A DNA stretch of 64,000 nt, from assembly GCA_938002965.1 (NCBI GenBank), contig CALKZY010000008.1, positions 1 through 64,000 of the forward strand, given 5' to 3'. The position numbers and the translations under genes were made by a program. Numbering within the stretch: position 1 is the stretch's first letter; every line of letters starts with the position of its first letter. This document shows positions 17,368 through 26,916 of the stretch, one piece after another. Origin of the DNA: an uncultured Acidimicrobiales bacterium. GTDB taxonomy: Bacteria; Actinomycetota; Acidimicrobiia; Acidimicrobiales; SZUA-35. The notes under the pieces were generated by a model that did not search any database, was not told the DNA's origin, and was given only the letters and a program-made list of their open reading frames with translations.

Positions 17368-19203
17368 GTGAGCGACCAAATGACTGTCGAGCGCGAGGGA
17401 CTTGAAAAGAAGGAAAAGTCTGAGCTTCAGACCATCATCACCGCGCTGGGTGGTTCCGCCAGCAGCCGGGCGAAGAAGGCCGATCTCATCGACCAGATCC
17501 TTCAACTAACCGGCCGATCTGAGCCGGACCATCCACTTGGACCCGACGGTGAGCCATTGGCTGACTGGGAGGTCGAGGTTATGGATGAAGGAACCTCGGG
17601 TAGCGCCAAGAGCACTGCGCCCACGCGCTCCGGCGGTAATGGAGCCGACAGCGGGTCCGCTGAAGTCGAATCGATCGACAGTGACGGGAAAACCTCTGCT
17701 GCTGGCGCAACTGATGACGCAGACGACAGCCAAGCCTCCGCCAGCAAGTCCGGAAGTCGCGGCGACTCCGGGGGCCGTAGCTCCAGGGGCGAGAAGGATT
17801 CGAAGAACAACACTGAATCCAGGAACAACACTGGCGTCAAGGGCAACACGGACGCCAAGAATGGCAACGACTCGAAGAACAACGAGTCGAAGAAGAACGA
17901 CAATCGCGGCGACTCCCGTGGCAATGATTCCCGTGGCAATGATTCCCGGGGTGGCGACTCCAAGGGTGACGACGTGGAGTCCGGCAACCGGCGCAACCGG
18001 CGGCGCGGCAAAGGCCGCGGACGTGATCGTGATGACGCTGGCAACGAGCCCGTCAGCGAAGCACCGCTATCCATTGACGGCTACGTCGACCTGCGGGACG
18101 AAGGATATGCGTTCCTTCGGGCCAACGGTTTCCTCCCCAGTCGGGATGACGCGTACGTGTCGGTCAAACAGGTGCGCCAGTTTGGTCTCCGCAAGGGAGA
18201 CCACCTAACAGGAACTTGTCGTCCGGCCAACCGCAACGAGAAGAACCCGGCGCTCAGCGAGATCACAACCATCAACGGTCAGAACCCCGGCCAAATGGAC
18301 CAACGCCGGAACTTCGAGGATCTGACTCCGCTGTTTCCCGATGAGCGGTTGGTGCTGGAAACCAAAGACGAACCGCTGAACATGACAACGCGGATTATCG
18401 ACTTGCTTTCGCCCATCGGGAAAGGCCAGCGAGGCCTGATCGTGTCGCCGCCCAAGGCGGGCAAGACCTCGATCATGAAGAACATCGCTAAAGCCATCGA
18501 GACCAATAACCCTGAAGTTGAGTTGCTGGTCCTGCTGGTCGACGAGCGTCCCGAAGAAGTGACCGACATGAAGCGATCACTCGGAAACGGGGAGGTCGTC
18601 GCTTCCACGTTCGACCGTCCGCCCGAAGAGCACACTGCGGTAGCGGAACTCACCTTGGAGCGGGCCAAGCGCATGGCCGAGGACGGCAAAGACGTCTGCA
18701 TGATCATTGACGGCATCACTCGCCTGGCTCGGGCCTACAACATGTCCGGCCCCCAGAGCGGTAAGGCCTTGTCCGGCGGCATAGACGCTGCAGCCCTCTA
18801 CCCACCAAAGCGGTTCCTGGGCGCAGCCCGGAACTTCGAAGAAGGTGGCTCGCTGACTATTCTGGCCACTGCTCTAGTGGAGACCGGCTCCAAAATGGAC
18901 GAGGTCATCTTCGAAGAGTGCAAGGGCACCGGAAACATGGAGCTTCGCCTCGACCGTCGTCTGGCCGAGAAACGAATCTTTCCGGCGATCGACGTCGATG
19001 GTTCGTCAACCCGCAACGAGGAACTGCTTCGATCCCGCAAAGAGGTCGAGGCTTCCTGGAAGTTACGCCGGGTCATCGGTGGGCTGTCGTCGGCCGACGA
19101 TGCCTCCAGTGCGGCTGGCATCGAAATGCTGGTCGAACGTCTGGCTATGTTCAAGACCAACGAAGAGTTCCTGTCCGAAATCGCCCGGGCCAAAGCCGAG
19201 TAA
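17368..19203 (+). CDS. rho: Transcription termination factor Rho with disordered insertion
   Basis: 611 residues, against about 420 in E. coli. The Rho-N helix bundle is at about 15-50 ('[22 protein letters not shown]'-type). Residues about 60-230 are an insertion of low complexity, rich in Ser, Asp, Asn, Gly and Arg, with repeated D-S-R-G-N units and a basic end ('[17 protein letters not shown]'). Then come the cold-shock-like RNA-binding domain ('[20 protein letters not shown]') and the RecA-like motor: Walker A 'PPKAGKTS' (about 361-368), Walker B 'VCMIID'. Such insertions are known in actinobacterial Rho and raise RNA affinity. Start GTG at 17368 has a good Shine-Dalgarno. Confidence 0.96.
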   Translation: MSDQMTVEREGLEKKEKSELQTIITALGGSASSRAKKADLIDQILQLTGRSEPDHPLGPDGEPLADWEVEVMDEGTSGSAKSTAPTRSGGNGADSGSAEVESIDSDGKTSAAGATDDADDSQASASKSGSRGDSGGRSSRGEKDSKNNTESRNNTGVKGNTDAKNGNDSKNNESKKNDNRGDSRGNDSRGNDSRGGDSKGDDVESGNRRNRRRGKGRGRDRDDAGNEPVSEAPLSIDGYVDLRDEGYAFLRANGFLPSRDDAYVSVKQVRQFGLRKGDHLTGTCRPANRNEKNPALSEITTINGQNPGQMDQRRNFEDLTPLFPDERLVLETKDEPLNMTTRIIDLLSPIGKGQRGLIVSPPKAGKTSIMKNIAKAIETNNPEVELLVLLVDERPEEVTDMKRSLGNGEVVASTFDRPPEEHTAVAELTLERAKRMAEDGKDVCMIIDGITRLARAYNMSGPQSGKALSGGIDAAALYPPKRFLGAARNFEEGGSLTILATALVETGSKMDEVIFEECKGTGNMELRLDRRLAEKRIFPAIDVDGSSTRNEELLRSRKEVEASWKLRRVIGGLSSADDASSAAGIEMLVERLAMFKTNEEFLSEIARAKAE

Positions 19204-19331
19204 ATTCATCCCCGTCCAACCGGTCCGGTAGCAACTTGGACCGATCTCCGGCAGACTTGATAGCTGCCTCCGGGCTGGCGGGGATTTCCCCAACACGAAG
19301 TCAATCAACCGAGAAACAAGCCGAGCCAATT

Positions 19332-19610
19332 ATGAAGTCCGACATTCATCCCAATTACCGTCCCGTGGTGTTTATGGACGCCTCGGCCGATTTCTCGTTC
19401 CTGACCCGTTCGACCATCAACACCGATGAGACCATCGAGTGGGAAGACGGAAACACGTACCCGCTGGCCAAGGTCGACATTTCGTCGGCCAGCCATCCGT
19501 TCTTCACCGGAACAATGAAGATTGTTGACACCGCCGGCCGCGTTGAGCGCTTCGAGCGTCGCTACGGCAGCCGACGCAAGGGTGCCGACAAGACGGAAAC
19601 CGCTGAATAA
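19332..19610 (+). CDS. rpmE2: 50S ribosomal protein L31, type B (zinc-independent)
   Basis: 92 residues starting '[20 protein letters not shown]', with 'FLTRSTI', '[18 protein letters not shown]' and '[10 protein letters not shown]'. It lacks the CxxC zinc ligands of type A L31 and carries the insertion typical of type B (YkgM-like). It lies between rho and prfA, exactly where mycobacteria keep their housekeeping rpmE. Type B copies are often zinc-starvation-induced paralogues, but the position suggests this may be the main L31. The upstream frame extending into rho is not used; the ATG at 19332 is the family start. Confidence 0.93.
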   Translation: MKSDIHPNYRPVVFMDASADFSFLTRSTINTDETIEWEDGNTYPLAKVDISSASHPFFTGTMKIVDTAGRVERFERRYGSRRKGADKTETAE

Positions 19611-19666
19611 CGCCCGCAGCGCAGGTTGTCCTTGGATCACCTGCGCCTCGGTGTACGAATCCAGTT

Positions 19667-20707
19667 GTGGCAGTGACCTCCGGGCAATCTGACGGCGAAC
19701 CTGCCGATCAGCGTCGTGTCCTCCAGGCCGTCAAGCTGAAGGCCTTGGCATCGGGCTATGCCGGCATCGAGCCTGTGATCGATCGAGAACCAGAGGCCGG
19801 TCTTCTGGTACTCGAAGATCGGATGTTCGGATTGGCGGAAACGGTCCCCGACCTCGGCCGTCTGCTACATCAGACGGCTCGTGCTCGTTCGGCCGGTACC
19901 GGCCACGGATCGGCGCTGACCATCTTCGCCGAAGCCGCCGTTGCCTCAACTCTGGCTCGTCGCGCCTCACTGCTGCAGCCGGAGCTAGCCGAGCTGAGCC
20001 TAGAGGTCCTGCAAGTACAAGGGGCGCAGGCAGTGCCGGTTGCCCCCACCGACATTGTTGCACCGCCGATCCCCGGCCCTGAACAGTGGCAGCGGGCATC
20101 GATCATGGCTGATGCCGGGGCTCGTGTCATTGATGATAATGGTCGCTTGGTGGCCGACGTAATGGGCCTCGAGGTTGCTCGACTTAGCCCCGACGGCATC
20201 CAGGTCGGAGTCGGCGAAGCCGACCGTGAACTGCAGGGATATCTCAACGGTCACTTGGAAGAGGTCGAAGCACTTGCTCAGGCGGTGGAGACCGTACGTT
20301 CGCTGCGACCCGTGTCTTCGCATCCTCTAAACCGATTGTCCCGACCTCGTTGGCTCCGATCGGTTCTCTTAGATCAACCGTCGCTGGTTGACTTGCCATC
20401 GCTGGAGCCTTTGCCGCCGCTGGTAGCAGCCGAAGGGGTGTTCGATCGGGAGCCTGCTGGTGCCTATTGCCCGCCGGTTCCCGGCGCTGTGGGCATCACC
20501 GTGGTTTGCTCGATTGGCGTAGATCTGAACTTGATCCCCGATGCTTTTGACTATCGGCAACGGACCGACCCAGAGTCCAGGTTGATTCTGGTTGTACCTG
20601 AACGGGACCGGGCGTTGGCCATCGAACCGCTGCTGGCTCTTTTCGCCGACCCGTCGCTGCTTGAGGTTCGGTCCATTCAGCCTCCGTGGGAGTCGGTACG
20701 CTCGTAG
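19667..20707 (+). CDS. Conserved-context protein of unknown function
   Basis: I do not recognise this 346-residue protein. It starts at GTG 19667 (or GTG 19673), has no signal peptide or membrane helix, and is Leu/Ala/Val-rich with a predicted alpha/beta C-terminal part ('VGITVVCSIGVDLNLIPDAF', 'ESRLILVVPERD'). It lies between rpmE2 and prfA, with its stop one base before the prfA ATG, so it is surely co-transcribed and maybe coupled to release factor translation. The N-terminal half contains 'GHGSALTIFAEAAVASTLARRASLL', helical in character. A link to translation is guilt by position only. Confidence 0.7.
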   Translation: MAVTSGQSDGEPADQRRVLQAVKLKALASGYAGIEPVIDREPEAGLLVLEDRMFGLAETVPDLGRLLHQTARARSAGTGHGSALTIFAEAAVASTLARRASLLQPELAELSLEVLQVQGAQAVPVAPTDIVAPPIPGPEQWQRASIMADAGARVIDDNGRLVADVMGLEVARLSPDGIQVGVGEADRELQGYLNGHLEEVEALAQAVETVRSLRPVSSHPLNRLSRPRWLRSVLLDQPSLVDLPSLEPLPPLVAAEGVFDREPAGAYCPPVPGAVGITVVCSIGVDLNLIPDAFDYRQRTDPESRLILVVPERDRALAIEPLLALFADPSLLEVRSIQPPWESVRS

Positions 20708-20708
20708 C

Positions 20709-21794
20709 ATGCTTGACCGTCTGACTGCTTTGGAGGACGAGTATCGGGAGCTTGAGGCCCGCATGGCCGACCCCGAAATCGTCTCCGACAACAAGCGCTT
20801 CGTCGAAATGTCGAAGCGCTATGCAGCGCTGGGCGACATTGTCTCGCTCACCAGCAAGCTTCGCGAGCGCTACGACGACGTGGAGACGGCCAAGCAGTTG
20901 GCAGCCGACGCCGACAGCGAAGAACGCGATGAACTTCGGCAAATGACGGCGGTGGCCGAAGCGGAAATCGAGGAGGTGGAAGCCAAGCTCAAAGTCCTGC
21001 TCCTACCCAAAGACCCGAACGCCGGCCGCAACGTCATTGTCGAGATTCGAGGGGCCGAAGGTGGCGAGGAAGCCAACCTGTTCGCCCGGGACCTCTTTGA
21101 GATGTACAAGTCTTTCGCCTCTGGCCAGAGCTGGGGTTTCGAAGTGCTGAACACCAGTGTCTCCGACCTCGGTGGCTACGACGATGTCACGTTCATGGTG
21201 AAAGGCGATGACGTCTGGACCCGCATGAAGTTCGAGGCGGGCCCCCATCGGGTGCAGCGTGTTCCGGTGACCGAGTCACAGGGGCGGGTGCATACTTCGT
21301 CGGCCACGGTGACTGTGCTGCCGGAGGCCGAAGAGGTCGACATCGCCATCGACATGAACGACCTTCGCTTCGACACGTACCGTTCCTCGGGCGCGGGCGG
21401 CCAGCACGTCAACACCACCGACTCAGCCGTACGGGTCACGCACTTGCCCACCGGCGAAGTGGTTTCCATGCAGGACGAAAAGAGCCAGCTCCAAAACCGG
21501 GAGCGGGCGCTTAAGGTCCTGCGCTCCCGATTGCTCCAGCGTGAAGAAGATCGGCAACGGATTGAGGCGTCGGCCGCCCGTCGCGATCAAACCGGCGGCG
21601 GTGGCCGTTCTGAGAAGATTCGCACCTACAACTTCAAAGAGAACCGGGTGACCGACCACAGGATCGGGCTAACCATCCACAAGCTCGATCGGGTTCTGGC
21701 CGGGGACCTCAGCGACGTCAGCGATGCCTTGGTGCAAGAAGAACGCACTCGACAGTTGCAGGAGGAGTCGGCGGGCTCCAAGCCCGTCGACTGA
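20709..21794 (+). CDS. prfA: Peptide chain release factor 1
   Basis: 361 residues. The codon-recognition tripeptide is P-V-T in 'RVPVTESQGR' (PxT class, reading UAA/UAG, not the SPF of RF2) and the catalytic loop is 'SSGAGGQHVNTTDSAVR'. The N-terminus 'MLDRLTALEDEYRELEARMADPE' is the usual RF1 helical domain, so the ATG at 20709 is the start although the frame is open upstream. The TGA stop shares a base with the prmC ATG (TGATG), coupling RF1 to the enzyme that methylates its GGQ. Confidence 0.96.
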   Translation: MLDRLTALEDEYRELEARMADPEIVSDNKRFVEMSKRYAALGDIVSLTSKLRERYDDVETAKQLAADADSEERDELRQMTAVAEAEIEEVEAKLKVLLLPKDPNAGRNVIVEIRGAEGGEEANLFARDLFEMYKSFASGQSWGFEVLNTSVSDLGGYDDVTFMVKGDDVWTRMKFEAGPHRVQRVPVTESQGRVHTSSATVTVLPEAEEVDIAIDMNDLRFDTYRSSGAGGQHVNTTDSAVRVTHLPTGEVVSMQDEKSQLQNRERALKVLRSRLLQREEDRQRIEASAARRDQTGGGGRSEKIRTYNFKENRVTDHRIGLTIHKLDRVLAGDLSDVSDALVQEERTRQLQEESAGSKPVD

Positions 21795-22702
21795 TGACCG
21801 GCGAGAATCTGAGCGGCGGCCCTGGCGAGAATTTGAACTGGCGCACGCTTGTTGCAGCGGCCCAATCGTCTCTGGCCGAAGCCGGTGTTCCCGATCCTGA
21901 CATCAGCGCTCGCCTCATCGGGCAGCGGGCAACTGGTGCCGAACCGGGGGAGTGGGTTGAGGTTCTCCCGGCAGCACCGCATAAACGGCACTTGGCTCAC
22001 TTCGATGCCATGGTCGAGCGTCGGTGCAAAGGCGAGCCCCTTCAATACGTGCTGGGCCAGTGGGGTTTCCGGCACCTGGACCTGTTCATCGACCAGCGGG
22101 TGTTGATCCCCCGACCTGAAACCGAAACCGTGGCCGGTCTGGCTGTGGCTGAGGTCGACGCCATTGGTCGAGTTGGTTTTGACGGTCCTGTAACCGTGGC
22201 GGATTTGGGGACTGGTTCAGGCGCCATTGGTCTGTCAGTGGCCTTCGAGTGCGCCGATGTTGACGTGTGGCTGACAGATGTCTCGGCCGACGCACTTACA
22301 GTGGCACGGGCCAATCTGGCCGGAATAGGAATCAAGGGTTCCCGAGTACAGCTGGCTGAAGGATCGTGGTTCGAAGCACTGCCCAGGGACTTGCAGGGAA
22401 CGCTGTCGGTCGTGGTCTCCAATCCTCCGTACGTTGGTTCGGCCGACGAGATTGATCCACAAATCGAGTGGGAGCCTTCGGGCGCTTTGTTTGCCGAGCC
22501 GGCTGATCAGCATTTGCTGCATTTGGTTGAGACGTCGGCTGACTGGTTGTGCGCTACCGGCACCCTAATCCTGGAAATGGCGCCCACCCAGACCACCCCG
22601 ATTCAGCATCTGGCGGCAACGATGTACAGCGAAGCCACGATCCACCACGATCTAGCTGGCAGACCCAGAGCGGTCGTTGCCCGCGGCCCGGTGAACCAGT
22701 AG
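21794..22702 (+). CDS. prmC: Release factor glutamine methyltransferase
   Basis: 302 residues; N5-methylates the Gln of the GGQ motif in RF1 and RF2 using S-adenosylmethionine. The SAM-binding motif is 'VADLGTGSGAIGLSVA', the acidic loop 'VWLTDVSADALTVARANL', and the substrate motif N-P-P-Y is in 'VVSNPPYVGSADE'. The helical N-terminal domain ends at 'VLIPRPETE'. Start and prfA stop overlap by one base. Confidence 0.95.
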   Translation: MTGENLSGGPGENLNWRTLVAAAQSSLAEAGVPDPDISARLIGQRATGAEPGEWVEVLPAAPHKRHLAHFDAMVERRCKGEPLQYVLGQWGFRHLDLFIDQRVLIPRPETETVAGLAVAEVDAIGRVGFDGPVTVADLGTGSGAIGLSVAFECADVDVWLTDVSADALTVARANLAGIGIKGSRVQLAEGSWFEALPRDLQGTLSVVVSNPPYVGSADEIDPQIEWEPSGALFAEPADQHLLHLVETSADWLCATGTLILEMAPTQTTPIQHLAATMYSEATIHHDLAGRPRAVVARGPVNQ

Positions 22703-22748
22703 CGAGTGGTAGGTATGCAACGGTTGCGCAGGCCCTACACTCGCGCTC

Positions 22749-23216
22749 GTGACATCATCTGAATCCGACAATCGGCGGATCGCCGTGGCCTCCGATCACG
22801 CTGGTTTTGCCCTCAAATCGACCGTTGCCGATCACTTGCGCTCGGCAGGCTACTCGGTGACCGATCTCGGCACCGATGGGCTGGAATCGGTGGATTACCC
22901 GGATTTTGGCAAAGCGCTGGGCAACGAAGTCGCCGCTGGTCGTGCCGAGCTCGGTGTCGCAGTCTGTGGCAGCGGCATCGGAATCTGCATTGCCGCCAAC
23001 AAGGTTGATGGCATCCGCGCTGCCACCGTGCACGACGTCACCTCCGCCCGGTTGAGCCGCGAGCACAACGACGCCAACATCATGTGCGTGGGCGAGCGGT
23101 TTATCGGGGTTCAGGTGGCCCTTGACGCGGTTGACGCCTTTCTCGCCACCCAATTTGCTGGTGGCCGCCACGCCCGACGGACGGCCAAACTGGTTCACGA
23201 CGACGAATCAGCGTGA
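22749..23216 (+). CDS. rpiB: Ribose-5-phosphate isomerase B
   Basis: 155 residues. 'IAVASDHAGFALKS', 'DLGTDGLESVDYPDF', 'GVAVCGSGIGICIAANKVDGIRAA' (catalytic Cys) and 'SREHNDANIMCVGERFIG' are the RpiB/LacAB signatures. Interconverts ribose 5-phosphate and ribulose 5-phosphate. GTG start at 22749 after a 46-base gap from prmC. The gene precedes glyA by about 110 bases. Confidence 0.93.
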   Translation: MTSSESDNRRIAVASDHAGFALKSTVADHLRSAGYSVTDLGTDGLESVDYPDFGKALGNEVAAGRAELGVAVCGSGIGICIAANKVDGIRAATVHDVTSARLSREHNDANIMCVGERFIGVQVALDAVDAFLATQFAGGRHARRTAKLVHDDESA

Positions 23217-23327
23217 GCGGGTTGTAGCCCGTACCATTACGAATCCGCACGTTCTCGGCGTGGACGCGCTGCCAGTCGACGGTCGACCCGAAATACCCTG
23301 CAACTCGAAAAACAAGGAGTGTCTGCA

Positions 23328-24575
23328 ATGCCTTGGCCCACAATCAACGACGATGACGTGACCCGGCTTGTCGCTAACGAAACCGAACGCCAGAACACCG
23401 GCCTTCAGCTCATAGCCTCGGAGAACTTTGCTTCACCTGCGGTTATGGAGGCTACAGGTTCGGTCTTCACCAACAAGTACTCCGAGGGTTACCCCGGAAA
23501 GCGCTATTACGGCGGCAATCAGGTAGTTGATCAGGTCGAGGACTTGGCCCGCCAGCGGATCTGTGCGCTGTTCGGTGCCGATCACGCCAACGTTCAGCCG
23601 CACTCGGGTGCCAACGCCAACATGGCGGTCTATCACGCGCTATTGGAACCTGGCGACACTGTGCTGGGACTGAGCCTGGATCATGGTGGCCATCTGACCC
23701 ACGGTTCGCCGGTCAATGCCTCTGGGCTCTTCTACAACTTTGTCGGCTACCGGGTGTCGGACTCCGACGAGCGTATTGAGATCGACGCCGTGGCGGAATT
23801 GGCCCACGAGCATCAGCCCAAACTGATCGTCACCGGTGCCACTGCCTACCCGAGAATCATCGAACCGGAGCCGTTCCGCAAGGTGGCTGACGAGGTGGGC
23901 GCTCTGTTGATGTTCGACGCCGCTCACATCGCCGGTTTGATTGCCGGTGGGGTTCATCCCAACCCGACGCCTCACTGCGATGTCGTCACCTTCACCACCC
24001 ACAAAACGCTGCGCGGACCCCGCGGCGGCTGCATTCTCACCACCAGCGAGCTGGCCGGTGCTATCGACAAAGCGGTCTTCCCCGGACAACAGGGTGGACC
24101 TCAAGAGCACAGCATTGCCGCAAAGGCGGTGGCCTTCGCCGAAGCATCGACCGCCGAGTTCAAGGTCTACGCCGCCCAGATCGTGGCCAACGCCGAGGCG
24201 CTGGCCTCCGCTTTGGCCGCCGAGGGCTTTCGATTGGTGTCGGGCGGCACTGACAATCACTTGATGTTGCTTGACCTGCGGCCCTTCGACGAAGACCTGA
24301 CGGGCAAGGAAGCTCAGATCGTCCTGGACGACGCCGGCATCACCCTCAACCGGAACTCCATTCCTGACGATCCTCGTTCGCCGTTTGTTACATCTGGCCT
24401 GCGTATTGGGACCCCGGCGGTCACCACTCAAGGTATGAAAGAGCCGCAAATGGCGGAAATAGCCAGGTTGATCTCCGCCACTCTGCGTCAGCGTGGCGAC
24501 TCGGCCGCGGTGGCAGGTATTCGCGAAGAGGTTCGCGCGCTCTGCCAACCCTTCGCTCCCTATCCACAAGACTGA
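23328..24575 (+). CDS. glyA: Serine hydroxymethyltransferase
   Basis: 415 residues. AAGGAG lies eight bases before the ATG at 23328, which decides the start over an in-frame GTG at 23319. '[17 protein letters not shown]', '[13 protein letters not shown]' and '[13 protein letters not shown]' (PLP Lys) identify SHMT, which transfers the serine C3 to tetrahydrofolate, giving glycine and 5,10-methylene-THF. Length is normal. Confidence 0.96.
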   Translation: MPWPTINDDDVTRLVANETERQNTGLQLIASENFASPAVMEATGSVFTNKYSEGYPGKRYYGGNQVVDQVEDLARQRICALFGADHANVQPHSGANANMAVYHALLEPGDTVLGLSLDHGGHLTHGSPVNASGLFYNFVGYRVSDSDERIEIDAVAELAHEHQPKLIVTGATAYPRIIEPEPFRKVADEVGALLMFDAAHIAGLIAGGVHPNPTPHCDVVTFTTHKTLRGPRGGCILTTSELAGAIDKAVFPGQQGGPQEHSIAAKAVAFAEASTAEFKVYAAQIVANAEALASALAAEGFRLVSGGTDNHLMLLDLRPFDEDLTGKEAQIVLDDAGITLNRNSIPDDPRSPFVTSGLRIGTPAVTTQGMKEPQMAEIARLISATLRQRGDSAAVAGIREEVRALCQPFAPYPQD

Positions 24576-24630
24576 CCCTGAGTCTTCAGGACGACTTGAG
24601 TCTGCAGGGCTGACATCCCCCGGAGGAGCG

Positions 24631-25587
24631 ATGGAAACATCGAACCCGGACAAGATCATGTTCCCCGAACGGGGCCTCACCAAGGCTGATCTGGTCGGCT
24701 ACTACTTTGCGGTGGTCGGCCAGATGTTACCGATGCTCCTCGGCCGGCCACTGACCCTGCACCGATTCCCCGACGGGGTTGGCGGCAGGGGTTTCATGCA
24801 AAAGAACGCAGGCAAGCACTTTCCTGACTCCATTGTGCGATTTGATGTGCCCAAGCAGGATGGGGGAGTCACCAGTTATCCGATCATCACTGGGCCGCAC
24901 GACATTCAGTGGCTTGCCAATCAGGGGTCGATCGCCTTTCACATCTGGCTGTTCACGGTGGGCGATTCAGGTAAGGGTGGACGCTGGCTGGTTCTCGATC
25001 TTGATCCGCCCGATGGGCCGTCAGACGTGGTGGGGCCCGCTGAGGCACCAGTGACACGGGTGGCCTTGGCTGTGGCCGACGTGCTGGCCGACTTCTCCCT
25101 TCCTTCGGTGCCGGTCATGACCGGCTCCAAGGGTGTACATGTCTGGATTCCGGTTTCCGAAGGGTCGTCGACTCAGTTGGCCATGACTAATCGGGCGTTG
25201 GCTGGCTTGGTGGTCCAACGGGTGCCGGAGCTCGCCACCACTGAGTTCTTGAAACGAGAGCGCCAAGGGCGGGTTTTCGTGGACTGGCTGCGAGCCAACC
25301 CTGGGGCAACGGTGGTGGCGCCATTATCGGTTCGAGCTACCCCTTCCGGCTCGGTGGCCGTACCGGTTGACTGGGGCGAGGTCGGTTCGGTGCGACCTGA
25401 CCGCTGGACTTTGATCGATGCCGCCGAGCTGGTTTCCCGGCCGACCTTTCTAGAGCGGGTCAAAGCCTTCACCGGCAAAGCTGTTGTCGACGAGTCGACC
25501 AGCGAAGAGATTGTCGCTGTAGCCCGCAGATCCGGCGTGGACCTCGACACACCGTTTGATCGATTCGGTCGCAAGCGACACCGGTAG
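24631..25587 (+). CDS. Stand-alone LigD-type primase/polymerase (PolDom) protein
   Basis: 318 residues, the size of an isolated archaeo-eukaryotic-primase-type polymerase domain of NHEJ ligase D. The start 'NPDKIMFPERGLTKADLVGYY' and 'LTLHRFPDGVGGRGFMQKNA' are typical. Metal-binding Asp 123 and 125 are in 'LVLDLDPPDG', the nucleotide-binding 'MTGSKGVHVWIPV' is at about 163-175, and the third Asp at about 218 is in 'VFVDWLRANP'. Such proteins (as in mycobacterial PolD1/PolD2) insert ribo- or deoxynucleotides in end joining or base-excision repair. No Ku, ligase or nuclease domain is fused or adjacent. GGAGGA precedes the ATG at 24631. Confidence 0.9.
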   Translation: METSNPDKIMFPERGLTKADLVGYYFAVVGQMLPMLLGRPLTLHRFPDGVGGRGFMQKNAGKHFPDSIVRFDVPKQDGGVTSYPIITGPHDIQWLANQGSIAFHIWLFTVGDSGKGGRWLVLDLDPPDGPSDVVGPAEAPVTRVALAVADVLADFSLPSVPVMTGSKGVHVWIPVSEGSSTQLAMTNRALAGLVVQRVPELATTEFLKRERQGRVFVDWLRANPGATVVAPLSVRATPSGSVAVPVDWGEVGSVRPDRWTLIDAAELVSRPTFLERVKAFTGKAVVDESTSEEIVAVARRSGVDLDTPFDRFGRKRHR

Positions 25588-25680
25588 CGGCCGTCTCACG
25601 TGGGGGCGCCACGTTCCTGGGCGACATTGCACCTAGGTGGCATCAAAAAATCCCGATGTCGGGTAGCGTTGGGGTCGCAG

Positions 25681-26916
25681 ATGCGACCCGCCCTCTCGTC
25701 TTACCTGGCGGTCGCCGCGATTGCTGCTGCGGTGACCATGGTGTTGGTCCCCCTCGTTCGCTTCGTCGCTCATTCGACAGGGTTGTTGGTGGAACCTGAC
25801 ATGAGGCGCGAACATGCCCGCCCGACGGCCCTACTCGGCGGCGTGGCAATGTACGGAGGCTTCGTGGCTGGCATGGCGGTTGCCATGCTGTCGGGCTGGT
25901 TCGGCCCGATCTTTGCCGGCTCGACCGAGCCCGCCGCTGTCATGATCAGCGCCACAGTCGCCTGCCTGGTGGGTTTGGTCGACGATGTGAGAGATATTTC
26001 AGCTCCGGCCAAAACCGCAGGAATGTGCATCGCGGCGTTCTGTCTCGGAGTTGGCGGAATCAGCATCATCTGGTTTCGGATCCCGTTCCTTGATGTCTTT
26101 GTTCTTCCCTACGATCTGGCGTTGGTGGTGTCGGTGGTCTGGGTTTTGGGCATGGCCAATGCCGTCAACTTCATCGATGGCCTTGATGGCCTGGCCGGTG
26201 GGATCATGGCCATCGGCGCCGGGGCTTTTCTGCTGTACGCCGTGAGGTTGGGCGAGGTGGAATTGTTGTTCCCGGGCAATATCGGTGGTCTGACCGCTGC
26301 GCTGGTGGTGGGAATGTGCGTCGGGTTTCTTCCTTGGAACGTGTACCCGGCTCAGATTTTCATGGGTGATGCCGGGAGTCTTCTGTTGGGGACGCTGATG
26401 GCTGCATCAACCATGGCTGTCGGGGGGAGGACGCCGGATCCTTTCAGTGGTCAGACCTTCTTTTTCTATGCCCCGCTGGCCATTCCTCTCCTGATTCTCG
26501 GTGTGCCCATCCTCGATACCGCCTTCGCCATTGTGCGTCGGGCCACTCAACGTCAAGGTTTGGCCACCGCCGACAAGGATCATCTGCATCACCGACTGGT
26601 TCGTCTCGGCCATGGTCATCGCCGCAGTGTGACGATTCTTTGGGCTTGGACGGCCTTGCTGTCGGCCTTTGTTCTGTACCCGACCTATAACGAAGGCGAG
26701 GGTGATGGCATTGTTCCGTTGGGGGCAGGCACCTTGTTGTTGCTGCTCTACACCTGGTTTCATCCAGGGGTGCGTCGCGATGGTCGGGTTACCGACGCCC
26801 GCTCATCGCACCCGGTGTTTCGACGTGTCCCAGAAGCTGGTGCGGGTGTCGTCGAGCCGGTCACGCCGGCCATCAAGCCTCGAGCCGACCGCTCGCCGGC
26901 CGGTAATCGTTCATAG
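25681..26916 (+). CDS. wecA: Polyprenyl-phosphate GlcNAc-1-phosphate transferase (WecA/Rfe family)
   Basis: 411 residues with about ten membrane helices. 'GLVDDVRDIS' (catalytic Asp-Asp), 'MANAVNFIDGLDGLAGG', 'FMGDAGSLLLG' and the cytoplasmic 'DKDHLHHRLVRLGH' identify the MraY/WecA/TagO superfamily. The enzyme puts a sugar-1-phosphate, usually GlcNAc-1-P, on decaprenyl or undecaprenyl phosphate, starting envelope glycan synthesis (arabinogalactan linker in mycobacteria). I place the start at ATG 25681. In M. tuberculosis rfe also sits directly before the ATP synthase operon. A 324-base gap follows. Confidence 0.92.
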   Translation: MRPALSSYLAVAAIAAAVTMVLVPLVRFVAHSTGLLVEPDMRREHARPTALLGGVAMYGGFVAGMAVAMLSGWFGPIFAGSTEPAAVMISATVACLVGLVDDVRDISAPAKTAGMCIAAFCLGVGGISIIWFRIPFLDVFVLPYDLALVVSVVWVLGMANAVNFIDGLDGLAGGIMAIGAGAFLLYAVRLGEVELLFPGNIGGLTAALVVGMCVGFLPWNVYPAQIFMGDAGSLLLGTLMAASTMAVGGRTPDPFSGQTFFFYAPLAIPLLILGVPILDTAFAIVRRATQRQGLATADKDHLHHRLVRLGHGHRRSVTILWAWTALLSAFVLYPTYNEGEGDGIVPLGAGTLLLLLYTWFHPGVRRDGRVTDARSSHPVFRRVPEAGAGVVEPVTPAIKPRADRSPAGNRS

